NCBI RefSeq assembly: GCF_016638705.1
Contig: NZ_CP067341.1
Location: 1,677,501 to 1,741,500 of the forward strand
Origin: Lysinibacillus agricola
GTDB taxonomy: Bacteria; Bacillota; Bacilli; Bacillales_A; Planococcaceae
Direction of reading: 5' to 3'
DNA length: 64,000 bases
This document shows positions 7,298-16,313 of the stretch, piece by piece; the stretch's first letter is position 1; each line of letters opens with the position of its first letter. The position numbers and the translations under genes are program-made. The notes below the pieces were generated by a model, which ran no database searches, had not been told where the DNA came from, and saw only the letters and a list, made by a program, of their open reading frames with translations.

Positions 7298-8662
7298 ATG
7301 ATGAAATTGTCCTGTGTGGTAAAAGGAACTCATTATACGTTTTCGTCGGTAAGGGAGGTACTTGCAAAAGCAAGTGAAGCTAAATCTGGGGATGTGATGG
7401 CGCGTGTAGCAGCTGAATCATCACTTGAGCGCATGGCAGCAAAAGTGGTACTTAGCGAGATGCAGTTGAAAGAAATTTATGAGAATCCAGTTATTCCGTA
7501 TGAGATGGATGAAGTAACACGCTTGATTTATGATGATATTAGCGACACGATATACAAAGATATTCAAGGTTGGACAGTCGGTGAACTGAGAAATTATATT
7601 CTGTTATCTGATACAGGTACAGATCAATTATTGAAACTTTCAAGGGGACTAACAAGTGAAATGATTTCAGCTGTTGCCAAGCTGATGTCAAGCATTGATC
7701 TTGTTCTTGCTTCGCAGAAAATGAAGTATCAAGCACATTGCAATACAACAATTGGAGAGCCTGGTCGCTTAGCATTTCGTTGTCAGCCAAACCATCCAAA
7801 TGATGTTCCAGAAGGCATTTTGTATTCCATAAAGGAAGGGTTGTCCTTCGGAGCAGGTGATGCAGTTATTGGTATCAATCCGAATGTGGATACGATTGAA
7901 TCCGTCAAAAAACTATTGACACTTTCACATGAATTTATTGAGAAATGGCAAATTCCAACACAAAATTGTGTTTTGGCTCATATAACAACACAAATGGAAG
8001 CTTTAAAACAAGGGGCACCTATCGCACTTATGTTTCAAAGTTTAGCAGGTACACAAAAAGGGAATGAAGCATTTGGTATATCTAAAAAAATTCTTGATGA
8101 AGGCTATGAGATGATGGCTCGATATGGTACATCTACAGGCCCAAACTTTATGTATTTTGAAACAGGACAAGGTTCGGAGGTATCTTTAAATGCTGATTTT
8201 GGGGTAGATATGCAAACTCTTGAATCAAGAAGCTACGGTTATGCACGTCACTGGAAGCCTTTCATGGTAAATACCGTTTCTGGCTTTATTGGACCGGAGA
8301 CACTATATGATGGACGCCAATTAATTAGAGCCGATCTTGAAGATGGATTTATGGGGAAATTGCATGGTTTACCAATGGGGATTGCTCCAACTTATACAAA
8401 TCATATGGATGCCGACCAAAATGATCAGGAAGTTGCCGGTATAATAACGGCAGTTGCAGGAGCGAATTTTTACATGGGAGTACCGGGTGGAGATGATGTC
8501 ATGCTTAATTATCAAGATACAAGCTATCACGATGATGCTAGTTTGCGTGAGATCCTGGGCTTACGACCACTTCGGGAATTTGAAAAATGGTTGGAGAATA
8601 TGGGCCTGATGGAAAATGGAAAGTTGACAAAACGTGCAGGGGATTTATCAATTTTTGATTAA
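7298..8662 (+). CDS. eutB: Ethanolamine ammonia-lyase large subunit
   Basis: Catalytic alpha subunit of adenosylcobalamin-dependent ethanolamine ammonia-lyase, which splits ethanolamine to acetaldehyde and ammonia. Length 454 aa equals the family norm (about 453). The TIM-barrel core is visible from about residue 160 (RCQPNHPNDVPEGILYSIKE, GDAVIGINPN, FETGQGSEVS), and the C-terminal MGVPGGDDVMLNYQDTSYHD segment is characteristic. AGGGGTG precedes two adjacent ATGs. Its partner eutC lies 1.77 kb downstream, because an IS110-family element now separates the two. No microcompartment shell genes are in view. Confidence 0.96.
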   Translation: MMKLSCVVKGTHYTFSSVREVLAKASEAKSGDVMARVAAESSLERMAAKVVLSEMQLKEIYENPVIPYEMDEVTRLIYDDISDTIYKDIQGWTVGELRNYILLSDTGTDQLLKLSRGLTSEMISAVAKLMSSIDLVLASQKMKYQAHCNTTIGEPGRLAFRCQPNHPNDVPEGILYSIKEGLSFGAGDAVIGINPNVDTIESVKKLLTLSHEFIEKWQIPTQNCVLAHITTQMEALKQGAPIALMFQSLAGTQKGNEAFGISKKILDEGYEMMARYGTSTGPNFMYFETGQGSEVSLNADFGVDMQTLESRSYGYARHWKPFMVNTVSGFIGPETLYDGRQLIRADLEDGFMGKLHGLPMGIAPTYTNHMDADQNDQEVAGIITAVAGANFYMGVPGGDDVMLNYQDTSYHDDASLREILGLRPLREFEKWLENMGLMENGKLTKRAGDLSIFD

Positions 8663-8775
8663 GGAGCATTCCTGTTAGAAAGATTTTCAGGGGCTTGAAA
8701 AAGAAAAAGCCCTCTTGTATGATGCATGAGTGTCAACGGCAAATTGACTCACTATCACACAGGAGAACTCCATTT

Positions 8776-10053
8776 ATGAATTCTAATACGAACAAAAAAA
8801 TTAATCAAGTCACTGAAAACACTTTAGTCATCGGCATCGATATTGCCAAGAAAAAGCACTATGCTTGTGCCGTAGATGAACGAGGGCGAGTGCTCCAAAA
8901 ATCATTTCCTTTCTCTCAATCAAGAGGAGGATTCGATGCTTTTTATGAAAGAATACTCGCTTTACGTGCCACACATGAAAAAAGCGAAATTCTCGTGGGA
9001 TTTGAACCCACTGGGCACTACTGGATGAACCTAGCAGCGTACCTTACTCTTCATGGGATTCCGTTTGTCATGGTAAATCCGCATCATGTGAACCGTTCAA
9101 AGGAATTGGATGATAATCTTCAAACGAAGAATGATCAAAAGGATGCCCTTGTCATTGCGCGATTACTGCGTGATGGACGTTTCAGTTATCCACGTATTCT
9201 AGAAGGCGTAGAAGCTGAATTACGAAATGGTGCAACGTTACGGTCCAAAATCCAAGAAGACCTAAATGCCATACAAAATCGTATCATTCGTTGGATTGAT
9301 CGTTTCTTTCCGGAATTTATGACGGTGTTTAAAGACTTCGGAAAAATGGCTTATGCGGCGCTTGAAATGACACCACTACCTAGTGATATTCAAGGGAAGG
9401 CGCCAGAAGAGTTATTGTTTTTGTATCGCCAAGTGAAGGGAATGAAATCGCCCCAACTACCAAAAGCGAAACGATTAGTTGAGGTAGCACAGCACTCCAT
9501 TGGACTGACAGAGGGACTCGTGATGGCACGAATAGAAATTGCCACACTTCTCACACAGTACAAATTGATGCAAAGCCAATTAGACACTTTAACAGAACAG
9601 TTAACCGAACTAGCAAAAGAAATGACGGACTATGACTACTTAAATTCTGTCCCAGGCATCAGCAACGGAACGATTGTCGAGCTACTTTCAGAAGTCGGTT
9701 CACTCACACAATATGACCATCCACGCCAATTAATTAAACTAGCGGGACTTACATTACGTGAAAACTCTTCTGGACAACACAAAGGACAAAAACGAATATC
9801 CAAGCGAGGAAGAAGAAAGTTACGGGCTCTTTTATTTCGAGTCATGATGCCGTTAATTCGTCATAATGAAGCCTTTAAGAAATTACATGAATATTACACC
9901 ACGCGCACCGTCAATCCCCTTCGAAAGAAGCAATCGATTGTCGTGCTCTGTGGAAAGTTACTGAAGATTTTACACACCTTATGCAAGAAGAGAGTGTATT
10001 TTGATGTAAGCTACATGATGAAAGATCTGTATTGTCTCGTAAAGGCAGCCTAG
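8776..10053 (+). CDS. IS110/IS1111-family transposase (DEDD)
   Basis: 425-aa serine-assisted DEDD transposase. The RuvC-like N-terminal domain shows its acidic residues in VIGIDIAKKKHYAC, GFEPTGHYW and NDQKDALVIARLL. The C-terminal transposase_20 domain shows SVPGISNGTIVELLSEVG and KLAGLTLRENSSGQHKGQ with the RGRRKLRALLF run. An open frame begins at 8695, but AGGAGA at 8761 and the family N-terminus (IDIAKKKHY near residue 20) favour ATG 8776. The gene looks intact and the copy may be active. The 3' flank may encode its guide-type RNA. Confidence 0.93.
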   Translation: MNSNTNKKINQVTENTLVIGIDIAKKKHYACAVDERGRVLQKSFPFSQSRGGFDAFYERILALRATHEKSEILVGFEPTGHYWMNLAAYLTLHGIPFVMVNPHHVNRSKELDDNLQTKNDQKDALVIARLLRDGRFSYPRILEGVEAELRNGATLRSKIQEDLNAIQNRIIRWIDRFFPEFMTVFKDFGKMAYAALEMTPLPSDIQGKAPEELLFLYRQVKGMKSPQLPKAKRLVEVAQHSIGLTEGLVMARIEIATLLTQYKLMQSQLDTLTEQLTELAKEMTDYDYLNSVPGISNGTIVELLSEVGSLTQYDHPRQLIKLAGLTLRENSSGQHKGQKRISKRGRRKLRALLFRVMMPLIRHNEAFKKLHEYYTTRTVNPLRKKQSIVVLCGKLLKILHTLCKKRVYFDVSYMMKDLYCLVKAA

Positions 10054-10330
10054 CAACATCAAAGCTCGACCTACTACAAAAGGATGACACGGAGAAGCCG
10101 GCATTATTTATTCCATCCGACTTTGAGTCCCTAAAGGAGCATCGCCAGCCTCTGCCTTATGAATAGACCGAACGAAGGAATGTATGCGCATGGACGCCAA
10201 GAGACATGGGAGGGTACGTCATCATAAGCATCGCAGAGATCCATTAGTGCATCACATAGTGGAAATGAAAGTTAATTTTAACCAATTAACTTTAGCGAAG
10301 CGTACTCACCAAATGACGAATAATTGAAGA
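10054..10330 (+). ncRNA. Candidate bridge-type RNA region of the IS110 element
   Basis: The 3' non-coding end of the element holds no ORF. It contains local inverted segments such as GTTAATTTTAACC/AATTAAC near 10271-10292. In IS110-family elements a structured RNA in a non-coding end pairs with target and donor DNA, and in the IS1111 subgroup that end is 3' of the transposase. The assignment is by position. I did not identify the two binding loops. Confidence 0.4.
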
Positions 10331-10432
10331 ACTAGAAAAGACTATGTAAAAGTTGTGATAAAAAAATTTTTTATCACTCTTAAAAACGGGTCAAACCGTT
10401 GATATATCAACATTTATAGAGGGAGGAGCAAA

Positions 10433-11290
10433 ATGGATATTCAAGAAATTGTTCAAAGAGTAGTAGAAGAAGTGAAGAAAAATATGAATTTGCCAAAAGC
10501 CGATACCGATCAAAAAACAGAAGAAATCATATATTTCCCCGAAGAACGGATACAAGGGGTAGACGAACCACATAACGCTGCATCTATTGAGCGAGCACAA
10601 AGTATTACGCCTGCCCGTATTGGTATTGGTCGAACTGGAACCCGTATGTTAACGACAAGTTATTTACAATTTTTGATTGATCATGCAGCTGCACAGGATG
10701 CTGTGTCAAGAGATGTAAGTGATGATTTTCTTCAGAATATGGGTTTGCAAAAACTGGAGACAAAAGCTAGCGATATGAAATCTTACTTAATGGATTTAGA
10801 TTCTGGACGAAAGTTATCAGATGAATCAGTGAAGTTTCTTGAGAAAAACGGGGATAAAGGAAAAGAAGTACAAATTATTATTTGTGATGGCTTGAGTTCC
10901 TCGGCTGTGGAAGCTAATGTAGTTGATTTACTACCTGCTTTAATACAAGGGCTAAAATTAAAAAATATTAGCGTCGCAAAGCCGTTTTTTATTAAGCGAG
11001 GGCGTGTATGGGTGCAAGACGAAGTAGCTGCAATTGTTAATTGTGACCTTGTTATTTCATTGATTGGTGAAAGGCCAGGTCTAAATACAGATGAAAGCTT
11101 GAGTGCATACATGATTTATCGACCTACTGAAAAAACAGTTGAAGCCGATCGGACGGTAATTTCAAATATTCATAAAGAAGGACTGACTTCGCTTGAAGCT
11201 GGTGCCTACCTATCTGATTTAATCGAACAAATGCTTCTTGCTAAGTGTACAGGAGTTTCTTTTGCTCAACAAAGGAGTTTCAACATGTAA
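10433..11290 (+). CDS. eutC: Ethanolamine ammonia-lyase small subunit
   Basis: Beta subunit that completes the B12-binding face of ethanolamine ammonia-lyase. 285 aa, close to the usual 290. Family features include PARIGIGRTGTRMLTTSYLQ near residue 60, the DHAAAQDAVSRDV segment, VQIIICDGLSSSAVEAN and LVISLIGERPGLNTDESLSA. The first 50 residues are a variable linker, as in other Firmicute EutC. GGGAGGAG stands 4-5 bases before the ATG, so its own ribosome site survived the upstream IS insertion. Transcription now depends on read-through of the IS or on a promoter within it. Confidence 0.95.
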   Translation: MDIQEIVQRVVEEVKKNMNLPKADTDQKTEEIIYFPEERIQGVDEPHNAASIERAQSITPARIGIGRTGTRMLTTSYLQFLIDHAAAQDAVSRDVSDDFLQNMGLQKLETKASDMKSYLMDLDSGRKLSDESVKFLEKNGDKGKEVQIIICDGLSSSAVEANVVDLLPALIQGLKLKNISVAKPFFIKRGRVWVQDEVAAIVNCDLVISLIGERPGLNTDESLSAYMIYRPTEKTVEADRTVISNIHKEGLTSLEAGAYLSDLIEQMLLAKCTGVSFAQQRSFNM

Positions 11291-11376
11291 GTATTGCATG
11301 TAATCTGTGTGTGTTCTCATTAATTCGAGTAAAAAAATTATAGTATTCTTTCTGTCCAGAAAGGTTGTGATGGTTT

Positions 11377-11838
11377 ATGAAAAAACGGATTTTGATTGCT
11401 GAAGACGAACCGATTATCAGACTGGACTTAAAAATGATGCTTCGGAATCACGGTTATGAGGTAGTCGGAGAAGCAGGAGATGGGGATCGAGCGATTGAAC
11501 TCGCTTTTAATTTAAAACCAGATCTTGTGTTAATGGATATTGAAATGCCAAAACTAAATGGTTTAAAAGCAAGTGAGGTTATTGGTCGTCAGGTGGATGT
11601 ACCAGTGCTGTTAATTACTGCCTACAGTCAAAAAGAATTTGTAGAAAAGTCTAGGCAAGATAATATTATGGGTTATCTAGTTAAACCAGTTTCTGAGGCT
11701 AGCTTAATTCCAGCAGTTATTATTGCACTTCAACAAGCTAAGAGGACGCAGACGCTAAAAAAATCTTTACAACTCACAGAACAACAAATTCAAAAACGAA
11801 AGATGATTGAGCGAGAAAAAGGCAACTCGATAAAGTAA
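11377..11838 (+). CDS. eutV: EutV-like response regulator lacking the ANTAR domain
   Basis: The receiver domain is complete in 153 aa: acidic pocket EDE near residues 9-11, phosphoacceptor Asp in LVLMDIEMPK (about 54), a Thr/Ser in LLITAYSQ (about 85) and Lys in YLVKPVSE (about 106). A short coiled segment follows, and then RKMIEREKG, which is how the RNA-binding ANTAR domain of EutV begins. The frame stops five residues later, so almost all of the roughly 50-residue ANTAR domain is missing. Without it the protein should not bind the eut leader hairpin. No shifted-frame ANTAR remnant is visible downstream. Confidence 0.8.
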   Translation: MKKRILIAEDEPIIRLDLKMMLRNHGYEVVGEAGDGDRAIELAFNLKPDLVLMDIEMPKLNGLKASEVIGRQVDVPVLLITAYSQKEFVEKSRQDNIMGYLVKPVSEASLIPAVIIALQQAKRTQTLKKSLQLTEQQIQKRKMIEREKGNSIK

Positions 11839-11939
11839 ATCTGGGCAATAGATATTTTCATTAACTCATTTCGGCAAATGTCTTTTGTAGCGAAAGCGAA
11901 GCATCAGCTACAGAAGTCTCCCACTTCTATTGGAAGGAA

Positions 11940-12117
11940 ATTGGCGACTGCACTGCAAAAAAAGTGAATTATTTACTAGATGGAAGTGGATTGAACCAAA
12001 CGAAACAGGTCGGGCTACCTGCTTGGCGCTAGTACTCAGACAACAGAAATAAACGGTGCAACAATTCAAGTAGCGTCTGATAAACTTCCAATAAAGAATG
12101 TACCTGTCGACGTTTGA
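11940..12117 (+). pseudogene. Unidentified gene remnant
   Basis: Two adjacent reading frames look protein-like: GDCTAKKVNYLLDGSG onward to a stop near 12032, and a shifted frame TQTTEINGATIQVASDKLPI onward to TGA near 12117. This is consistent with a frameshifted gene end. I do not recognise the family. Confidence 0.3.
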
Positions 12118-12249
12118 CACATCTACCATTAACCCTGAAATTATAAGGGGAAGGTCACTCATTTGAAAAATAATGAGTGATTTTTCTTGGTTTTTAACTC
12201 TCTTCTTACATCTAATATTTTCCATAATATGCACTAATTACTCTCAAGT

Positions 12250-12345
12250 CAGAGTAAAATTTGACTCCATTTTCATACGCCAAAGCGGCTGTTATGAAGT
12301 TCTAATATTTGTTTTACAATAGCTACAACCAAGCCTAATCCATCA
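12250..12345 (-). pseudogene. Histidine kinase C-terminal remnant (ATPase G2 box)
   Basis: On the reverse strand a short frame reads DGLGLVVAIVKQILELHNSR then FGV and a stop. This matches the last helix region of sensor kinases (GLGLAIVKQILELHNS type). The rest of the gene is gone. The remnant lies next to an AraC-type remnant in the same orientation. Confidence 0.55.
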
Positions 12346-12366
12346 ATTCTTTGCTTCTTGATTTTT

Positions 12367-12505
12367 CTACTCTGTAAAACGGGTTTCATATTCGTTTGAT
12401 TTCTTCAGCTTCTCTTTAATTTGGTTGCCGAATCGCTTGTTATTGTGCTCATTCCTATACTGTTTTGGTGTGATACAAGTGAATTTTTTTAAAAGTTTTA
12501 AGAGG
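12367..12505 (-). pseudogene. AraC-family regulator C-terminal remnant
   Basis: The reverse-strand frame reads about KFTCITPKQYRNEHNNKRFG and continues to KSNEYETRFTE before TAG at 12369. The F(K)KFTG-TPKQYR pattern is the end of an AraC HTH domain. The N-terminal part is missing. Together with the kinase remnant it marks a decayed regulatory locus. Confidence 0.55.
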
Positions 12506-12519
12506 TGTGTTGATTAACT

Positions 12520-12840
12520 ATTTTTATCCATCCCGATTAATGAGAAGGCTCTGATTTCCGCAAATTGACTTCTTAGTTTCCATTCATGTTCAATTCCCAT
12601 AATAATAAATAACGATTCATATCAGTTATTTCTAATGCAATGAATAGCTCATAAAATCGTATTTTTTGTATAACTTTTTGTTTTTTAAAATTAATAATTC
12701 CTTTTTAAAAATTAATATATTTTTCAACTTTTAGGAGCCGAAAAAGAGAGAAAAATGATGATATTAAGATAAACTTAATGTTTTTTCGAGAAAAACTATA
12801 TACAATTCTATATCATATTGTTGTATAGTATAACTATTCG
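12520..12840. other. AT-rich non-coding gap before yfcC-like gene
   Basis: I see no coding frame, RNA or repeat with support in this stretch. It is strongly AT-rich and holds the likely promoter of the transporter, for example TATAGTATAACTATT near 12825-12840, just before the ribosome site. Confidence 0.4.
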
Positions 12841-12864
12841 CATAAAAAGGGAGGAGATTTGATT

Positions 12865-14244
12865 GTGAAAAAAATGATAAAAGTACCGCATACATATGCA
12901 ATTATTTTTATAGTAATACTTATTGCTGCAATCGGAACTTATGTTATTCCAGCTGGTAAATATGACAAAGAAGAGGTTGGCGGTAAGCAATATGTTGTGG
13001 ATGGTAGTTACCATTCAGTAGAACAGAATCCAGTCGGATTTTTCGAATTATTTACTTCGATTCCTGCAGGGATGCAAGCTGGATCACAAATCATTTTCTA
13101 CATTTTTTTACTTGGTGGAGCATTTGGCATCATCAAAACAACAGGGGCAATTGATGCAGGGATTAATGCCGTTGTCTCAAAATTAAAAACGAAAGATAAA
13201 TTTCTCATTCCGTTAATTATGATCATCTTCTCAATTCTTGGTTTTACGACAGGGACATCAGAAGAGAATATTATTTTCGTCCCAATTGGAATTGGTATCG
13301 CCATTGCACTTGGCTATGATGCCATCGTTGGTACAGCAATGATTACGCTAGGGGCAGCAAGTGGATTTATCGGAGGTATGTTAAACCCATTTACAGTAGG
13401 AGTTGCACAAGGGATTGCAGAAATTCCAATCTTCTCAGGATTCTTATTCCGTTCTTGTGTTTATGTCTTTATTTTAGCAGCAGCAATTTTCTACGTAATG
13501 CGATATGCCGCAAAAGTAAAAGCTGATCCAAAAGCTTCTGTGCTATATGGAGAAAAAATCGATCGTACTGTACGTACAGATGATAACAAAATTCCTGAAT
13601 TCACTTGGAATCGTAAACTTGTTTTAGTTATTCTTTTCGGTGGAATTGGCGTTAATATGTACGGAGTAATAAAACAAGATTGGTTTTTAAATGAATTAGC
13701 CGCATCATTTATGATTATTGGATTCTTAGCAGGGATCGTTGGTAAATTAGGTGTTAATAATACATTCGCTGCTTTTGTTGAAGGGATGAAACTTGTTGCA
13801 TTTGGTGCATTAATTGTAGGTTTCGCTCGTACAATTTTAGTTGTAATGGACAACGGGGCAATCATTGATTCTGTCGTTTATGGGTTATCACATGTTATTA
13901 GCCAATTGCCACCTGTATTTGGTGTCATTGGAATGTTTATTGCACAAACATTTACTAACTTCTTTATTCCATCTGGAAGTGGACAAGCTGCGACAACGAT
14001 GCCAATCATGGTTCCATTGGCGGATATTCTCGGTATGCCACGTCAATTAGCCGTTCTTGCCTTCCAATATGGTGATGCAATTAGTAACTCAATTATTCCT
14101 ACTTCAGCAGCGCTTATGGGCTACCTTGGTATTGCAGGTATTCCATATGACAAATGGGTCAAATTCATTTGGAAATTAATTTTGATTTGGATGGTTATTG
14201 CTTTAATTGGTTTAATTATTGCTTTTTATATCGGTGTACAATAA
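12865..14244 (+). CDS. YfcC family carrier (C4-dicarboxylate/basic amino acid type)
   Basis: 459-aa polytopic membrane protein with about 12 helices. The N-terminus IKVPHTYAIIFIVILIAAIG then TYVIPAGKYDKEE is the standard opening of the YfcC/ArcD-like family (DUF1576/DcuC superfamily). Other family marks are GTSEENIIFVPI, GFIGGMLNPFTVGVAQGIA and FIPSGSGQAATTMPIM. The start is GTG 12865, 8 bases after GGGAGGAG. A TTG two codons upstream is in frame but too near the ribosome site. Proteins of this family carry arginine/ornithine or short-chain or dicarboxylic acids. A link to the ethanolamine genes is possible but unproven. A terminator follows at 14305. Confidence 0.9.
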   Translation: MKKMIKVPHTYAIIFIVILIAAIGTYVIPAGKYDKEEVGGKQYVVDGSYHSVEQNPVGFFELFTSIPAGMQAGSQIIFYIFLLGGAFGIIKTTGAIDAGINAVVSKLKTKDKFLIPLIMIIFSILGFTTGTSEENIIFVPIGIGIAIALGYDAIVGTAMITLGAASGFIGGMLNPFTVGVAQGIAEIPIFSGFLFRSCVYVFILAAAIFYVMRYAAKVKADPKASVLYGEKIDRTVRTDDNKIPEFTWNRKLVLVILFGGIGVNMYGVIKQDWFLNELAASFMIIGFLAGIVGKLGVNNTFAAFVEGMKLVAFGALIVGFARTILVVMDNGAIIDSVVYGLSHVISQLPPVFGVIGMFIAQTFTNFFIPSGSGQAATTMPIMVPLADILGMPRQLAVLAFQYGDAISNSIIPTSAALMGYLGIAGIPYDKWVKFIWKLILIWMVIALIGLIIAFYIGVQ

Positions 14245-14304
14245 ACAAAAAAGTTCGTATATTTAAATTGGTCTGAATATTTTCGATTCTAAAATATACT
14301 GTAA

Positions 14305-14337
14305 AAGGCAATGAAGGTGATCCCTCATTGCCTTTTG
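14305..14337 (+). terminator. Terminator after the YfcC-type gene
   Basis: Exact 10-bp arms AAGGCAATGA and TCATTGCCTT around a 10-base loop, followed by TTTTGT. Confidence 0.85.
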
Positions 14338-14348
14338 TCAATATTATG

Positions 14349-15275
14349 TTAAAAGCTTATGAGAATATCAATTGGATATAGATAAGGTTTTTCAGGTTCT
14401 TCTATTTTCACCCAATTATCCACTTTAATAACGGGTAAGCTTTCTCCATTGTATGTTGTAATATCGATTGTTCCAATTACTTCAATCCATGTATCATTAA
14501 CTAGAGTATGGTTTTCTGGTAATTCTGCTAGAAAGCCTACTATACTTGCGTCAGCAATACAGTGCGTAATGAGAAATCTTGAAATGACCAATTGATTCTG
14601 AGGAAAGCTATCTTCATTTAAAACAAAACCTTTCAATTGTATCTTTTTTCCTAGATATTTTGATAAATCTTTATTAATATCCTCATAATAAATAGTGTAA
14701 TCCTTATCTGTCATTTTAATAGTTTGATTTTGTGAGAGCTGTTGCTTTAAAAGCTCGTATTCTTTTTTAGGCATCTCCTGCCTTTCCTCCATCAACATTG
14801 GATCTTGAGCATGTTCGTCATATATATTTTCGTTAACGGTTTTATTTGAAGTGATATAGTCTTCTATTTTAGATGTTTTGGATTGTTTAGTAAGAATCAA
14901 AGAGGCTCCTTTTTTGTCAGCTATAGAAGCGTCCAGTACCTTCGCAGGCATAAAGAAACCCGTAAGTAATGGAGTAATGATAACTAGATAAGAAAATACC
15001 TTTTTTTTATTAATTGGTGAATCTCCGTGATCGTGTTGAGTACAACAAGCGTGTTCAGTACTGTAACAATGTTGTTTTTTAGTTGAAAAAGAAAAAATTC
15101 TTGTCACTTGAACAAAAAATAAAAGTAGGAATAAAATAGCAACTGTTTTACTTAAATTTTCGTATTTTGGATTAATGAATTTTGTTATTTCTTCAGTCCA
15201 ATGTAGGTTGAAAATCATGGCAAAAAAAGCTAATAAAATGATAGCTCTTACTGCTTGTTGGAAGTGAAATTTCAT
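14349..15275 (-). CDS. TIGR03943/YcgQ-type permease partner protein
   Basis: 308-aa membrane-anchored protein of the DUF1980/YcgQ family, which always pairs with a YcgR/YraQ-type permease. Two N-terminal helices (residues about 1-60) are followed by a Cys/His-rich stretch (HCYSTEHACCTQHDHGD, residues about 75-91), which could bind a metal. A third helix and a long extracytoplasmic domain come next. The C-terminal domain has the family marks FVLNEDSFPQNQLVISRFLI and CIADASIVGFLAE. The open frame reaches 15326, but AAGGGGGA sits 6 bases before ATG 15275. That start is 11 bp after the permease stop, so the two form an operon. Confidence 0.88.
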   Translation of the reverse strand: MKFHFQQAVRAIILLAFFAMIFNLHWTEEITKFINPKYENLSKTVAILFLLLFFVQVTRIFSFSTKKQHCYSTEHACCTQHDHGDSPINKKKVFSYLVIITPLLTGFFMPAKVLDASIADKKGASLILTKQSKTSKIEDYITSNKTVNENIYDEHAQDPMLMEERQEMPKKEYELLKQQLSQNQTIKMTDKDYTIYYEDINKDLSKYLGKKIQLKGFVLNEDSFPQNQLVISRFLITHCIADASIVGFLAELPENHTLVNDTWIEVIGTIDITTYNGESLPVIKVDNWVKIEEPEKPYLYPIDILISF

Positions 15276-15285
15276 GTTTTCCCCC

Positions 15286-16284
15286 TTATATATAACTTGA
15301 AAGTATAAATAAACTAAAATAGACAACAGCGGCTATTAAAATTAATAAACACATTACAAACTTAAAGCGAAATACGCCTATCAACATAATTGTATTTTTT
15401 AGATCAATCATAGGTCCTAAAATTAAAAATGCTAGAATAGAAGGCGTGGAGAAAATAGCGCTAAAAGAAGCCCCTATAAATGCATCCGCTTCAGAGCAAA
15501 GTGATAAAATAAATGCTAAGCCCATCATTACTACTATTGAAGAGGATACATCATTCCCTATTTCGACTAATGTTTTTGTCGACACATACGTTTGTACAAG
15601 TGCAGCTAAAAATGCCCCTATTATTAAATATTTTCCCATGTCAAAGAATTCATCTATAGAGTGTTTTAACATATTAAACAACTTTTTTATGAATGAAGTT
15701 TTAATTACGTCTATACGTGATGAATCTGTTTGAATCCCTGGTTTGAATTGTGTCCCTTAAAAAAACAAGCTAATAATTAAAGATACTATAATAGCAATGA
15801 AGAAGCCTAAAATCATTCGTAGGCCTGCGATTTTTATGTCATTGCCAAATGCCATATAGGTAGAGAGAATAACGATCGGATTAATAAGAGGCCCGGTTAA
15901 CATAAATCCTATTGCGGCATGGATAGGTACTCCTTTTGAAATCAACCTTCGAACGATAGGTACTATTCCACATTCGCAAGCAGGAAATAATGCTCCTACA
16001 ATGCAACTCATTAAAACTGCCATAAATTTATTTTTAGGAATCCACTTTTGAATATGATCTTCCGTTATAAAGATTTGAATAAATCCTGCAATAAGGACTC
16101 CGATTAGCACAAAGGGGAGAGCCTCTATTAAAATACTTATAAATATAGTATTAAGATTCAAAATGGAAGAAGCGATAGTCTCAAATGTCGAGTAGACTAT
16201 TAAAAATGGTTGAATAAAGAATAAAAATAAAATGAAAATGAGCCAAAAATTAAATAGATATTTAGGAATATGAAGACGTTCCAC
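15286..16284 (-). pseudogene. YraQ/YcgR-type permease interrupted by an in-frame TAA
   Basis: Residues 1-175 contain five or so helices with the family motif ACECGIVPIVRRLISKGVPI. The frame then meets TAA at 15757-15759. Reading on in the same frame without any shift gives GTQFKPGIQTDSSRIDVIKT and then the C-terminal half with SLCSEADAFIGASFSA. The whole is 332 codons, the normal length of this permease family. So one sense codon became ochre (CAA or AAA to TAA would do it). Either the gene is dead, or two half-proteins are made (a TTG at 15681 could start the second), or there is a sequencing error. The downstream partner gene is intact. Confidence 0.85.
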
Positions 16285-16313
16285 ATGTACCTCCCAGAAG
16301 TTACGATCTTTTT

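Larger units (their letters stand above)
8665..10330 (+). mobile_element. IS110-family insertion element (ends approximate)
   Basis: The insert separates eutB from eutC without breaking either gene. The element has a short 5' non-coding part (about 110 bp) with a GGGCTT/AAGCCC hairpin at 8691-8712 that can block read-through. The transposase gene follows, then about 280 bp of 3' non-coding sequence. That asymmetry is typical of the IS1111 subgroup, in which a structured non-coding RNA is encoded at the 3' side. I could not define the exact ends, because this family lacks clear inverted repeats and target duplications. Confidence 0.75.

Noticed and set aside
8660-10145. AAGGAGCAT at 8661 and 10135 as target duplication of the IS110 element
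   Set aside because: The second copy lies inside the likely 3' non-coding part, and the family does not usually make target duplications. The match is short and may be chance.
10271-10292. GTTAATTTTAACC/AATTAAC as the terminal inverted repeat of the IS110 element
   Set aside because: It has no counterpart at the 5' side, and the family does not use terminal repeats of this kind. It is more likely part of the RNA structure.
14349-16284. Frameshift as the cause of the split permease
   Set aside because: Reading codon by codon through the T-run shows both halves in the same frame, so a nonsense codon alone explains the split.
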